Below, piece by piece: positions 51,467 to 61,395 of a stretch of 64,000 nt of DNA. Each line of letters begins with the position of its first letter. Positions within the stretch are counted from its first letter, which is position 1. The translations under genes were made by a program, and so were the position numbers. Source of the DNA: Flectobacillus sp. BAB-3569 (GTDB lineage: Bacteria; Bacteroidota; Bacteroidia; Cytophagales; Spirosomataceae); contig NZ_NJFZ01000005.1 of assembly GCF_002270355.1 (NCBI RefSeq), forward strand, positions 62,001 through 126,000, given 5' to 3'. Below the pieces are notes generated by a model, which was not told where the DNA came from, made no database searches, and saw only the letters and a list, made by a program, of their open reading frames with translations.

Positions 51467-54292
51467 CTAATGCGCTTCTAGCCAGTTTTGACCAACGCCC
51501 ATGCCTGTTTCCATTTTTACTGGAAAATCTATGGCATGAATCATTAAGTCATTTACTCGTTCTTTTAGTAAATCCAACTCATCGCGATGAGCATCGAATA
51601 CTAATTCGTCATGCACTGTCAAAATCATGCGAGAACGAAGTTTTTCTTTTTTGATAAAGTCATTCACTTTAATCATCGCCACTTTAATCATATCTGCTGC
51701 CGAACCTTGAATTGGCGCATTGATGGCATTTCGTTCTGCAAAACCTCTTTCGACCATATTCTGAGCATTGATGTCTCTCAAATATCTTCTACGACCAAGA
51801 ATCGTCTCACAATAACCTGTATCTCTAGCCTTAATTACAGCTGAATCCATATACTGTTTTATGGCTGGAAACTCTCTCCAGTAACTATCAATAATTTCTT
51901 TAGCCTCAGTTCTTGAAATTGCAATTTGTTGTGATAAGCCAAATGCCGAAACGCCATAGATAATACCAAAGTTTACCGTTTTGGCCTTACGACGCATATC
52001 AGTAGTTACCTCATCCAAACTTACATTAAAGACCTTTGCTGCCGTAGTTGCGTGAATATCTCGACCTTGATTAAAAGCTTCAATCATAGATTCGTCTTGT
52101 GCAAAAGCCGCCATGATACGCAATTCTATCTGAGAATAATCGGCTGATAAAATCAAAAATTCTTCATTTCTAGGAATAAATGCTTTGCGAATCTCACGAC
52201 CACGAGGCGTACGAATTGGAATATTTTGCAAGTTTGGATTGGTACTTGACAAACGACCCGTAACCGCCACAGCTTGATTGAAAGACGTATGTATTCGCCC
52301 AGTGCTTGGAGAAACCAGCAGAGGCAAAGCGTCTACATAAGTGGACTTGAGTTTTTGTAATTCTCTAAAATCTAGAATCTTTTTTGCAATCTCGTGTTCT
52401 GATTCAAGTTTAGACAAAATCTCCTCCCCTGTCATATACTGACCAGTTTTGGTCTTTTTAGCCTTAGGATCTAGTTTGAGTTTTTCGAAAAGAATCTCTC
52501 CTAATTGTTTGGGTGAACCAATATTAAACTCTACCCCTGCCAATTCGAAAACTCTATCTTGGACAATACGCATATCTGTTTCCAGCTCTTTTGACATATT
52601 ACCCAAAAACTCGGTATCAATACGTACACCTTCCATTTCGATATCAGCCAAAACCTGTGTCAAAGGCATTTCTACCTCTTCAAACAATTTGACTGCGCCA
52701 GCATTTTCAGCTAAAATCGGATGTAGCCTATCTTTGAGTTGCAAAGTAATATCAGCATCCTCCGCTGCGTACTCTTTGATTTTTTCCAATTCTACATCTC
52801 GCATATTGCCCTGCTTCGCTCCTTTTTTCCCAATCAATTCCTCAATCGAAACAGGCGTGTAGTTCAAATAATCTTCCGCCAAAATATCCATATTGTGGCG
52901 TTTTTCTGGCTCAATCAGATAATGTGCCAACATGGTGTCATACAATTTACCTCTTACAGTCAAACCATATCTTTGCAAAACCATCAAGTCATATTTGATA
53001 TTTTGGGCAATTTTTTCGATGTTTTCATTTTCCAAAACAGGACGAAACTCATCGACAATCGCTTGTGCCTGCGCTTGATCGGCTGGTACAGGTACATAAA
53101 ATGCCTCTCCTTTACGATAAGCAAATGCCAATCCTACCAATTCTGCCTCCACAGCATCAACACTGGTCGTCTCTGTATCAAAACAAATAGCCTCTTGTAA
53201 ACTCAAGAAGTGTACCAAGTTTTGACGTAGCTCTGGGGTATCTACGGCATGGTACTGGTGAATGGTAGAATAGATATTTTGCTTAGATTCGAGCGTAGTT
53301 TCTGTAACAGCCAAAGGTTTTTCCGAAACTAATCCTCCGAATAAATCCATCTGACCAGCGGCAGCAGCTTTGGAAGCTTTTGCTGAAACAGTTTCCTCTT
53401 TCGCTACAGGTTCTGACTCTTCGCCCAACAGACGTTTGCGTAAAGTTCTAAATTCAAGCTCGTCCAAAAGTGGAGAAAGAACTTCTTTATTTACCTCCGA
53501 AATACGTAAAGATTCTTCGTGAAACTCAATCGGTACTTCACACAAAATAGTTGCCAACTCTTTTGACAGTAAGCCCTGTTGAGCAAAGTTGACTACATTT
53601 TCTTTCTGCTTACCTTTCAACTTATCTGCATTAGCAATCAAGTTTTCTACGCTTCCAAACTCAGCAATAAGCTTTTGTGCTGTTTTTTCACCAATCCCAG
53701 GAATGCCAGGAATGTTATCGACAGCATCGCCCATCAAACCTAAGATATCGATCACCTGAGATACACTTTCGATACCCCATTTGTCACAAACCTCTTGTGG
53801 TCCAAGAATCTCAACGCCCTTGCCCATAAAAGCAGGCTTGTACATTTTGATACGTTCCTCTACCAACTGACCGTAGTCTTTGTCGGGAGTCATCATATAT
53901 ATTTCCATATCCTCATGCTCACGAACCGCTTTTTTGACCAATGTACCAATGACATCATCAGCCTCGTAGCCTTCCATCAATAAAATAGGAATGTTCATGG
54001 CTTCCAATAAGCGTTTTACATACGGAATCGCAACAGTAATATCTTCAGGTTGCTCTTGACGTTGCGCCTTATATGCCTCAAACTGCACATGGCGAAACGT
54101 AGGCGTTGGCGTATCAAAGGCAACACCTAAGTGTGTAGGTTTTTCTTTGGCTAAAATTTCAAGTAAGGTATTAGCAAAACCAAAAACAGCACTAGTATTA
54201 AGTCCTTTTGAACTAATACGAGGCGTTTTTTGAAACGCAAAGTGAGCACGATAAATCAATGCCATTGCGTCGAGTAGGAATAATTTTTTCAT
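51467..54292 (-). CDS. polA: DNA polymerase I
   Basis: Repair and Okazaki-fragment polymerase of 941 aa. Domains in order: 5'-3' exonuclease (about 1-300; LLDAMALIYRAHFAF, MEGYEADDVIGTL, GDAVDNIPGIPGIGEKTA); 3'-5' proofreading exonuclease (about 350-540; FDTETTSVDAVE has the Asp-Glu pair, so it appears active); family A polymerase (about 560-941; LILSADYSQIELRIMA motif A, RRKAKTVNFGIIYGVSAFGL motif B, LTVHDELVFD motif C). Length is standard. A -7-like box lies at 54377-54384. Confidence 0.97.
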   Translation of the reverse strand: MKKLFLLDAMALIYRAHFAFQKTPRISSKGLNTSAVFGFANTLLEILAKEKPTHLGVAFDTPTPTFRHVQFEAYKAQRQEQPEDITVAIPYVKRLLEAMNIPILLMEGYEADDVIGTLVKKAVREHEDMEIYMMTPDKDYGQLVEERIKMYKPAFMGKGVEILGPQEVCDKWGIESVSQVIDILGLMGDAVDNIPGIPGIGEKTAQKLIAEFGSVENLIANADKLKGKQKENVVNFAQQGLLSKELATILCEVPIEFHEESLRISEVNKEVLSPLLDELEFRTLRKRLLGEESEPVAKEETVSAKASKAAAAGQMDLFGGLVSEKPLAVTETTLESKQNIYSTIHQYHAVDTPELRQNLVHFLSLQEAICFDTETTSVDAVEAELVGLAFAYRKGEAFYVPVPADQAQAQAIVDEFRPVLENENIEKIAQNIKYDLMVLQRYGLTVRGKLYDTMLAHYLIEPEKRHNMDILAEDYLNYTPVSIEELIGKKGAKQGNMRDVELEKIKEYAAEDADITLQLKDRLHPILAENAGAVKLFEEVEMPLTQVLADIEMEGVRIDTEFLGNMSKELETDMRIVQDRVFELAGVEFNIGSPKQLGEILFEKLKLDPKAKKTKTGQYMTGEEILSKLESEHEIAKKILDFRELQKLKSTYVDALPLLVSPSTGRIHTSFNQAVAVTGRLSSTNPNLQNIPIRTPRGREIRKAFIPRNEEFLILSADYSQIELRIMAAFAQDESMIEAFNQGRDIHATTAAKVFNVSLDEVTTDMRRKAKTVNFGIIYGVSAFGLSQQIAISRTEAKEIIDSYWREFPAIKQYMDSAVIKARDTGYCETILGRRRYLRDINAQNMVERGFAERNAINAPIQGSAADMIKVAMIKVNDFIKKEKLRSRMILTVHDELVFDAHRDELDLLKERVNDLMIHAIDFPVKMETGMGVGQNWLEAH

Positions 54293-54376
54293 AAGGTTGG
54301 GATTTTATGCACATAAAATTACAGAATCTCAAGTGCATAAAATGAAATAGCTCAAATTCGTTGTGAGAAGTTAATA

Positions 54377-54384
54377 CAAATTTA
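54377..54384 (-). promoter_or_regulatory. Putative -7 box for polA
   Basis: Minus-strand TAAATTTG fits TAnnTTTG; no clear -33 is present. The leader would be about 80 bases. Confidence 0.4.
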
Positions 54385-54442
54385 GGAAGGTAAATCCTAC
54401 TTTTATCATTTTAAGATAAAGTAACACCCATTCTCCTATCAT

Positions 54443-55690
54443 CTATGCCTTTTCCTCCCAAATACAACATAAATTCACAATCGTTTCGACAGCCTTTTCC
54501 ATATCTTGCACTGACACCCATTCGTGCTTCCCATGAAAAGCATGTTCGCCTGCAAAGATATTTGGGCAAGGCAAGCCCATAAATGAAAGTCTAGAACCAT
54601 CTGTCCCACCACGGATACTCATTTGCTTGGCAGGAATACCTGCACGCTCGATAGCTTCCAAGGCATACGCCGTCACATGAGGATATTGATCTAGTATTAC
54701 CTTCATGTTGCGATATTGTTCATGAATTTCGAATACAGCTTTTGAATTAGGATACCCTTCCAACACTTTCTCCATGATGTTTTTCAAGAAAGCTTCGTGT
54801 TCATGAAGTTTTTCCTCTGTAAAATCACGAATGATAAAACTAACCGAAGCCTCTTCAACGGCACCAGAAATACCCACGGGATGAATAAAACCTTCTTTTC
54901 CTTCGGTAGTCTCTGGAGAGAGGGTATCTTTGGGTAAACTTGCCACAATTTCTGCAGCGATTTTTAAAGCGCTTTCCATTTTACCTTTAGCAAAACCCGG
55001 GTGTTGACTCACCCCTGTGATTTTAATTACCACGCCATCCGCCGAAAATGTTTCATCTTCCAGCGAACCTAATGTTTCGCCATCGATGGTATATCCAAAA
55101 TCAGCGCCTAGTTTTTCAAGGTCGACTTTGGCAGTTCCACGACCAATTTCCTCATCAGGGGTAAACAAAATTCTAATTTTACCATGTTTAATTTCTGGAT
55201 GAGTTGTGAGATAATAAGCAGCATCCATAATTTCGGCAACACCAGCTTTGTTGTCAGCTCCCAATAAAGTTTTACCACTTGCGGTAATGATATCGTTACC
55301 GATTTGGGTAGGTAAATCAGGATGTTCGGCACAACGAATTATCTGAGAATGATCATCTGGCAAAACCAAATCCTGCCCTTGGTAGTTATAATGAATAATA
55401 GGTTTTACATCCTTTCCTGAACAATCTGGGGAGGTATCTACGTGCGAACAGAAGCATATTACAGGCACCGATTTATCGGAAGTAGCTGGTATTGTGGCAT
55501 ATACATAACCAAACTCATCCAGTTCAGCATCGCTGATACCCATGGCGTGAAGTTCGTCGACCAATACTCGACTCAAATCCTTTTGTTTTTCGGTCGAAGG
55601 TTGTGCAGATGAATCTGGGTCTGATTGAGTATCAATTTTAACATAACGTAAAAATCGCTCGGTTACGGTATTTTTATATGATTTAAGCAT
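54443..55690 (-). CDS. pepT: Peptidase T (tripeptide aminopeptidase)
   Basis: Cytosolic di-zinc aminopeptidase of the M20B family, releasing the N-terminal residue of tripeptides. The 415-aa protein shows the metal ligands: His and Asp in FCSHVDTSPD (about 75-84), bridging Asp in LLGADNKAGVAEI (about 136-148), the catalytic Glu pair in TPDEEIGRGT (about 173-182), Asp in YTIDGETLGSLE, and the late GGTDGSRLSFMG with His in FHGKHEWV. ATG 55690 is preferred over upstream in-frame 55723. Confidence 0.94.
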   Translation of the reverse strand: MLKSYKNTVTERFLRYVKIDTQSDPDSSAQPSTEKQKDLSRVLVDELHAMGISDAELDEFGYVYATIPATSDKSVPVICFCSHVDTSPDCSGKDVKPIIHYNYQGQDLVLPDDHSQIIRCAEHPDLPTQIGNDIITASGKTLLGADNKAGVAEIMDAAYYLTTHPEIKHGKIRILFTPDEEIGRGTAKVDLEKLGADFGYTIDGETLGSLEDETFSADGVVIKITGVSQHPGFAKGKMESALKIAAEIVASLPKDTLSPETTEGKEGFIHPVGISGAVEEASVSFIIRDFTEEKLHEHEAFLKNIMEKVLEGYPNSKAVFEIHEQYRNMKVILDQYPHVTAYALEAIERAGIPAKQMSIRGGTDGSRLSFMGLPCPNIFAGEHAFHGKHEWVSVQDMEKAVETIVNLCCIWEEKA

Positions 55691-55723
55691 AATTTTGAGT
55701 AATGAGTATGGTATTTTGAACAA

Positions 55724-56062
55724 AAACTATAATAAAACCAATCAAAATGGTCTAATAAAATTCTAATATATTTATTGTATCAGATTGATTTATTTAATTA
55801 TTTGAAGAATTTTTATGGTTAAAATTATTTATTAAACAAGTTTCAACAAAGGTAATGAAGGTTTCAAATTTCGTGATTATCTTGCAGAAACATTCTTGCG
55901 GGAAATATTATGAACAGCCATAGAATTGTACAATTTCTATATGTATCTAAATTTACCAAAGAATCCGATAATGATTGCCATGTAAAAGGCAATTTTCAGT
56001 AAATTCGCTTCGTCAAAATAAAAACAAAATTTCAAAAGGTTAAGCCAAATAATATATAGGTT
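55724..56062. other. Divergent region between pepT and gltA
   Basis: Three hundred AT-rich bases; a possible -7 box TAAATTCG for citrate synthase lies at 56000-56007. No gene is seen. Confidence 0.45.
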
Positions 56063-57334
56063 ATGTCAGATTTTGCAGAACTATCATTAGGTGACAAACG
56101 TATTCAGTTACCTGTTATTACTGGAACTGAAGATGAAAAAGCAATTGATATTGCCAAGCTCCGTGATGAGACAGGTTATATTACAATTGACTCGGGTTAC
56201 AAAAACACAGGTGCTACGAAAAGTGCGATTACATTCCTCGATGGTGAATTAGGAATTCTCCGTTACAGAGGATATTCAATCGAAGAATTAGCTGAGAAAG
56301 CTTCTTTCTTAGAAGTAGCTTACTTGTTGATCTACGGTGAGTTGCCTACTGCAGAACAATACGCAACATTCGAAAATTCGATCAAAATGCATACTATCGT
56401 TAATGAAGATATGCGTAAGATTTTTGAAGGCTTCCCGGTAAATGCTCACCCAATGGGCGTTTTATCAGCGATGGTTTGTGCTATGTCGGCTTTCTACACA
56501 GGCGATAAATCTGGTTCTGACGAGTTAAACATTATCCGTTTAATGGCTAAAATGCCATCAATGGCAACTTGGTCATACAAAAAATCTCAAGGTCACCCTG
56601 TTAACTATCCAAACAACTCTTTGGATTACTGCTCAAACTTCTTGAATATGATGTTTGCTTTGCCAGTAGCTCCTTACCAAGTTGATCCAGTAGTTTCGGC
56701 AGCTTTGAACAAATTATTGATTCTTCATGCAGACCACGAACAAAACTGTTCTACTTCAACAGTTCGTTTGGTTGGTTCTTCTCATGCAAGTTTATACGCT
56801 TCAATCTCAGCAGGTATCAATGCCCTTTCTGGTCCATTACACGGTGGAGCCAACCAAGAAGTAATTGAAATGTTGGAAGCAATTAAAGCTGATGGTGGAG
56901 ATACAGCTAAGTATATTGCAATGGCAAAAGATAAAAACTCTGGTTTCCGCTTAATGGGCTTTGGACACCGTGTTTACAAAAACTTTGACCCACGTGCAAG
57001 AATCATCAAAAAAGCAGCAGACGATGTATTAGCCGCTTTAGGTATTAATGACCCAGTGTTGAAAATTGCTTCTGAATTAGAAGCAGCAGCATTGAGCGAT
57101 GAATACTTTGTAGCTCGCAAATTATATCCAAACGTTGACTTCTATTCAGGAATTATTTACCGTGCATTGGGTATTCCTACTGATATGTTTACGGTAATGT
57201 TCGCCATTGGTCGTCTTCCAGGTTGGATCGCTCAATGGAAAGAAATGAAAGCAAATAAAGAACCTATCGGTCGCCCACGTCAGGTATATGTTGGTGCTAC
57301 TCCACGTGAGTACGTATCAATGGACCAAAGATAA
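56063..57334 (+). CDS. gltA: Citrate synthase
   Basis: Condenses oxaloacetate and acetyl-CoA at the entry of the TCA cycle. The 423-aa length and an N-terminal beta extension indicate the hexameric type II enzyme. Catalytic residues lie in SGPLHGGANQEV (His, about 253-264), MGFGHRVYKNFDPRA (His and Arg, about 295-309) and YPNVDFYSGIIYRALG (Asp, about 352-367). It is followed by a terminator, so it is monocistronic. Confidence 0.97.
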   Translation: MSDFAELSLGDKRIQLPVITGTEDEKAIDIAKLRDETGYITIDSGYKNTGATKSAITFLDGELGILRYRGYSIEELAEKASFLEVAYLLIYGELPTAEQYATFENSIKMHTIVNEDMRKIFEGFPVNAHPMGVLSAMVCAMSAFYTGDKSGSDELNIIRLMAKMPSMATWSYKKSQGHPVNYPNNSLDYCSNFLNMMFALPVAPYQVDPVVSAALNKLLILHADHEQNCSTSTVRLVGSSHASLYASISAGINALSGPLHGGANQEVIEMLEAIKADGGDTAKYIAMAKDKNSGFRLMGFGHRVYKNFDPRARIIKKAADDVLAALGINDPVLKIASELEAAALSDEYFVARKLYPNVDFYSGIIYRALGIPTDMFTVMFAIGRLPGWIAQWKEMKANKEPIGRPRQVYVGATPREYVSMDQR

Positions 57335-57359
57335 TTTCTTACCAGACTATTTAACATGT

Positions 57360-57392
57360 AGAGATTCCTCGAAAGAGGAGTCTCTTTTTTTG
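57360..57392 (+). terminator. Terminator of gltA
   Basis: AGAGATTCCTC / GAGGAGTCTCT with GAAA loop, then T7; one G-U pair. Confidence 0.9.
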
Positions 57393-57763
57393 CCCATAAA
57401 CCTTACAATTTCAAGCTTCAAAATGGGCAAAATACAACTCATTTTACTTGCAATAGGTATTTGACTTTATGTAATAAGCAAGCACAAAATGCATATTCCC
57501 AGCGATATAAAAAGCACATTTTTACTTGATACCTACTACCTAGAATCTCAAGCGCTTTAAACCATTTTTCACTTTTCTAAGAAAGTGACTATACGTTATT
57601 TTCTTAGAAAAACTCCTCTCACTTTTCCACAACAAAGGATATAAACATTGAAAGGCCTTCCAATAAAAATTTGCTTTTTGCGTTATTTCTCGAAACTATC
57701 TTCTGAAATAAAAAAAAATCCAAAAGCTAATTTTTTGATAGTCAGATATATATTTTTTTTCAT
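57393..57763. other. Intergenic region after gltA
   Basis: AT-rich spacer with no credible gene and no strong hairpin. An open frame starting near 57648 has no coding character. Confidence 0.45.
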
Positions 57764-57771
57764 TACCTTTG
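57764..57771 (+). promoter_or_regulatory. Putative -7 box for rlpA
   Basis: TACCTTTG fits TAnnTTTG exactly. The nearest TTTG (57734-57737) is further upstream than usual. The leader of about 140 bases contains a 25-codon ATG frame (from 57777) and a GGTTTTT / AAAAACC hairpin near 57858-57880. Confidence 0.45.
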
Positions 57772-57919
57772 TACGATGTTCTCCAGACATAGAGCATACT
57801 ATTCATGTACAGATTTCCTACCCAAAGTGGTACTTCATTTATCTTTGGTTTAAGGGTTTTTGGTCTTCAAAAAACCATTTTTCAGCCTCTTTTACCAAAT
57901 AAATTTAAAACCTAATTCT

Positions 57920-58906
57920 ATGAGGATTATCAAGCATATAGTACTTTTTTGTGTTTTCTTCTGGCAACAGTTTTTAACAAAAGCACAAGTTGGCGAAAAA
58001 TATTACGGACGAGCGTCCTATTATGCCGACAAGTTCCACGGACGAATGACTTCCAGTGGAGAGTACTACAGCCGAGACGAATACACTTGCGCCCATCGCA
58101 ATCTTCCATTTAACACTATTCTTGAAGTAACTAATACAAGCAACAACAAAAAGGTGATCGTAAAAGTAAACGACCGAGGTCCTTTTGCTTACAGTCGTGT
58201 GCTAGATCTTTCTTTTGCTGCTGCCAAAGAACTAGAACTTCTGGCAAATGGTGAAGCCGAAATCCAAATGAAAATCCTTTCTATGGATAACCCTGCTTAT
58301 ATTTTACCAAGTTTTGAGCCCGGAGATAAAGGTGAGTTTAACAAAGAATTCCGTCAACATCTACCCATCAAGTTTGAAATGAAAGATGGTAGAATGGTAT
58401 TAGATACGGCATACAAAGCTCCTGTTAGCACAGTGGCTGCTCCTAATGTCATCGCAAGTAATCAGTCGGCCAATGCTATTCACAAATACATTAGAGTTGT
58501 GAAAGATGTAGACGGTAACTACAAGCTTGATTCTTCTGGCACTGCCGAAAAGGCTCTAATCACCCCTCCTCAACAGCAATCATTAGAAGTAAGTACAGCT
58601 GTTGGTAATGCATCATCCAATGCATCAAATACTACTGGACATGATTATCTCAATGTGTACACAGATGAGGAAGGTCGTATTCGTGTCAGAAATAGCAAAA
58701 ACGAATCTATTGGGAAAGTGAGTGCCAATGCCAAAGAGGTAGTAAAATCAGCCTCCACTAACAAAACAGATGTAACACCAACTAGTCAGGTATCTGAAAA
58801 ACCTAAAGAGCCTACCAAAGAAAATACATCTAAACACTCCTATCTACAAGTAATCAAAGATGCGGATGGTCGCATCAGAGTAGAAACCAAAAACTCTAAT
58901 AACTAG
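57920..58906 (+). CDS. RlpA-like septal/cell-wall lytic protein with C-terminal repeats
   Basis: Exported protein of 328 aa. Signal peptide RIIKHIVLFCVFFWQQFLTK then AQ. The double-psi beta-barrel (about 28-120) has the RlpA signatures GRASYYADKFHGRMTSSGE and VKVNDRGPFAYSRVLDLSF, with the conserved Asp, suggesting a peptidoglycan lytic or septum-targeted role. There is no SPOR domain. Instead, three diverged copies of a 20-residue unit (YxxVxxDxxGRIRV type) lie near residues 187-206, 241-261 and 306-328, separated by Ser/Thr-rich linkers. ATG 57920 is preferred over 57860. A strong terminator follows. Confidence 0.88.
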   Translation: MRIIKHIVLFCVFFWQQFLTKAQVGEKYYGRASYYADKFHGRMTSSGEYYSRDEYTCAHRNLPFNTILEVTNTSNNKKVIVKVNDRGPFAYSRVLDLSFAAAKELELLANGEAEIQMKILSMDNPAYILPSFEPGDKGEFNKEFRQHLPIKFEMKDGRMVLDTAYKAPVSTVAAPNVIASNQSANAIHKYIRVVKDVDGNYKLDSSGTAEKALITPPQQQSLEVSTAVGNASSNASNTTGHDYLNVYTDEEGRIRVRNSKNESIGKVSANAKEVVKSASTNKTDVTPTSQVSEKPKEPTKENTSKHSYLQVIKDADGRIRVETKNSNN

Positions 58907-58945
58907 GATACGTTGTTGAGAGTTAAGTATATGCATTAGAGCGAT

Positions 58946-58983
58946 AAAAAAGCTAGTTTCTTCCAAGAAACTAGCTTTTTTGT
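58946..58983 (+). terminator. Terminator of the rlpA-like gene
   Basis: Seventeen-base perfect stem AAAAAAGCTAGTTTCTT (58946-58962) with its complement at 58965-58981, loop CC. Confidence 0.9.
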
Positions 58984-59046
58984 TAGATTTGTTCTGAAGC
59001 TTGCCTTCCAAATCCCTTAACATTTTTCTAATCTTACTTCATTAAC

Positions 59047-61227
59047 ATGATCAAACGCATATCGATTATCCTGCTAATGGTAACGAATGGTTTGTTTGCC
59101 CAAAATGGCACAGACAAAGTATTGGTTACCGATATGAACAAAATCAAAACAATTGGTTCTGTCAATTTATCTCCTGATGGCAAGAAAGTTATCTATTCAG
59201 TTCGTACCGACGAACCGAGCGAAGAAAACAAACTAGAGTTTGATTATCGATCTCACATTTGGGTCTCGGATTTTCAAACTAATAAACAGCTTACACGTGG
59301 TTTAGAAAGTGTAGGTAGCGCTGCTTGGTCACCAGATGGGAAACAGATTGCTTTTGCTCGTGGCGTAAAAGGTAAATCACAAATATTTATTATGCCTTTG
59401 GATGGTGGTGAAGCTTTTCAGTTGACTGATCTCAAACAAGGTGCTTCCAATCCATCATGGTCTCCAGATGGAACCAAAATTCTTTTTTCAGTAGGTACAA
59501 CAGTCAACGAAATGTTGAAAGACACCTTACTGAATCCTTCAAAAGCGTTACCTTCTTGGTCATTTGAAAAAGCTGGTTTTAAGGATAATACCTTTCTTAA
59601 AGCTGACAAAAAAGTAAAACCAAATCCAGATGGTTCATTAGCAGAAATTAGAGCTTATTTAGACAAAGATGTTGAAGATAAAAAAGCTAAAGTCTTTAGC
59701 CGTTTGAATTTTCAAGGAGAAGCCAATACGGATCCAGAAATACGTTTCAATCTACTTTTTGTCATAGAGGTAAAAGAAGGAGCTAAAGCCAAACAACTTA
59801 CGCATGGCTTTTGGTCATATAATGGTGCAACGTGGTCGGCTGATGGTAAAAAAATCTTTGCCTCATGTGGTAGAGATACAACTTTGCACCCAGATAGAGA
59901 GCAAAATTCAGCTATTGTAAGTATGAATGCCGATGGTAGTGATTTAAAATATATCATATCAAAAAAAGGAGTAAGTTATTCCAATCCTACCCCATCGCCA
60001 GACGGAAAATTGATTGCCTTTACTCAATCAGAAGTGAGTTGGTTAGGCTTCAATCAGCTATTAATTGCCAATGCAGATGGAAGTAATATTACGCCTATCG
60101 TGTTTGATAGAGCGTCTGGAAATTTGGAATGGACTGATGACTCAAAAGCTTTGTATCTGACAGCTCCCTCAAATGGAGGAACACCCATATATAAGTTAGA
60201 TATTACCACTAAAAAAGTAGAAAAGCTTACTGACTTTAATTCGGGAATTACGGCATTTGATATTGCTAAAGATAAAATTGCGTTTGCTAAAACTGAAGTT
60301 AAAAATCCGTCAGAACTTTATATCTCAGATTTGTTAGTGAAAGCTCCCGTAAAGCTCACCGCTTTAAACGACGAGTGGCTTAAGACCAAAGCGATTAGTT
60401 TTCCAGAAAAACGGACTTACAAAAACTCAAAAGGCTTAACCGTGGAATATTGGATCATGAAGCCTGCAAACATGGAGAGCGGCAAAAAATATCCTCTCCT
60501 ACTCAATATGCATGGAGGACCAACCGCAATGTGGGGTCCAGGTGAGAGTTCAATGTGGCATGAGTTCCAATATTTTTGTTCGCAAGGTTATGGCGTTGTA
60601 TATGCCAACCCTAGAGGTTCGGGTGGTTATGGAAAAGATTTTCAATTTGCGAACTATCAAGATTGGGGAACAGGTCCTGCTGAAGATGTTTTGGCTGCTG
60701 CATCAGATGCCGCTAAAGAATCATGGGTAGATACCTCTAAGCAAGTACTGACAGGAGGTTCTTATGCAGGTTATCTTACCGCTTGGATTGTAGGACATGA
60801 TCATCGTTTTAAAGCTGCCTTTGCACAACGTGGCGTATATGACCTCACAACCTTTATGGGTGAAGGGAATGCGTGGAGATTGGTGCCAAACTATTTCGGT
60901 GGGTATCCTTGGGAGGAGAAGATCAAACCAATTTTGGAAAGAGAATCTCCATACACCTATATCGATAAAATCAAAACGCCTTTGTTGATCAAACATGGTG
61001 AAAATGATTTAAGAACAGGGGTAATTCAAAGTGAAATGATGTACAAATCCATGAAAATCATGGGTAAAGAAGTAGAATATGTGCGAATGCCTGGAGGAAC
61101 ACACGAGTTATCGAGAAGTGGAAATATTCGCCAACGAATCGACCGCATGTTGCGTATCTATGAGTTTTTTGAGAGATATGTAGGGAAAAATAACCCTATA
61201 ATGATGCTAAAACGAAAGCCAGCTTGA
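59047..61227 (+). CDS. S9-family prolyl oligopeptidase-like serine peptidase
   Basis: Exported peptidase of 726 aa. Signal peptide IKRISIILLMVTNGLFAQ. A beta-propeller (about 30-440) contains PD40-type repeats (NLSPDGKKVIYSV, AAWSPDGKQIAFARG, PSWSPDGTKILFSVG, TPSPDGKLIAFTQ). The alpha/beta hydrolase domain (about 450-715) has the nucleophile in GGSYAGYLTAW (about 569-579), Asp in HGENDLRTG (about 654-662) and His in PGGTHELSRSG (about 686-696). Probably a periplasmic dipeptidyl or acylaminoacyl peptidase. Confidence 0.94.
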   Translation: MIKRISIILLMVTNGLFAQNGTDKVLVTDMNKIKTIGSVNLSPDGKKVIYSVRTDEPSEENKLEFDYRSHIWVSDFQTNKQLTRGLESVGSAAWSPDGKQIAFARGVKGKSQIFIMPLDGGEAFQLTDLKQGASNPSWSPDGTKILFSVGTTVNEMLKDTLLNPSKALPSWSFEKAGFKDNTFLKADKKVKPNPDGSLAEIRAYLDKDVEDKKAKVFSRLNFQGEANTDPEIRFNLLFVIEVKEGAKAKQLTHGFWSYNGATWSADGKKIFASCGRDTTLHPDREQNSAIVSMNADGSDLKYIISKKGVSYSNPTPSPDGKLIAFTQSEVSWLGFNQLLIANADGSNITPIVFDRASGNLEWTDDSKALYLTAPSNGGTPIYKLDITTKKVEKLTDFNSGITAFDIAKDKIAFAKTEVKNPSELYISDLLVKAPVKLTALNDEWLKTKAISFPEKRTYKNSKGLTVEYWIMKPANMESGKKYPLLLNMHGGPTAMWGPGESSMWHEFQYFCSQGYGVVYANPRGSGGYGKDFQFANYQDWGTGPAEDVLAAASDAAKESWVDTSKQVLTGGSYAGYLTAWIVGHDHRFKAAFAQRGVYDLTTFMGEGNAWRLVPNYFGGYPWEEKIKPILERESPYTYIDKIKTPLLIKHGENDLRTGVIQSEMMYKSMKIMGKEVEYVRMPGGTHELSRSGNIRQRIDRMLRIYEFFERYVGKNNPIMMLKRKPA

Positions 61228-61250
61228 CATTTTCAGGCTGGCTTTTGTTT
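61215..61250 (+). terminator. Terminator of the S9 peptidase gene
   Basis: AAAGCCAGC (61215-61223) / GCTGGCTTT (61237-61245) followed by T-rich sequence. The stem begins inside the coding region and the loop holds the stop codon. Confidence 0.72.
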
Positions 61251-61395
61251 TAACTTACCTTTTAATATTCAATAGCGAAAAGGCACCATCAACTTTCTCT
61301 TCGTACAAGAAACTATAAATCAAACATTTACATTAAATAAAACTAAGTCATAAAAATTATCTAACTTTGAATTTTAGAACTACTCCTTTACAAAA

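Noticed and set aside
57777..57854. 25-codon leader peptide before rlpA
   Set aside because: No attenuator, codon bias or conserved motif supports translation.
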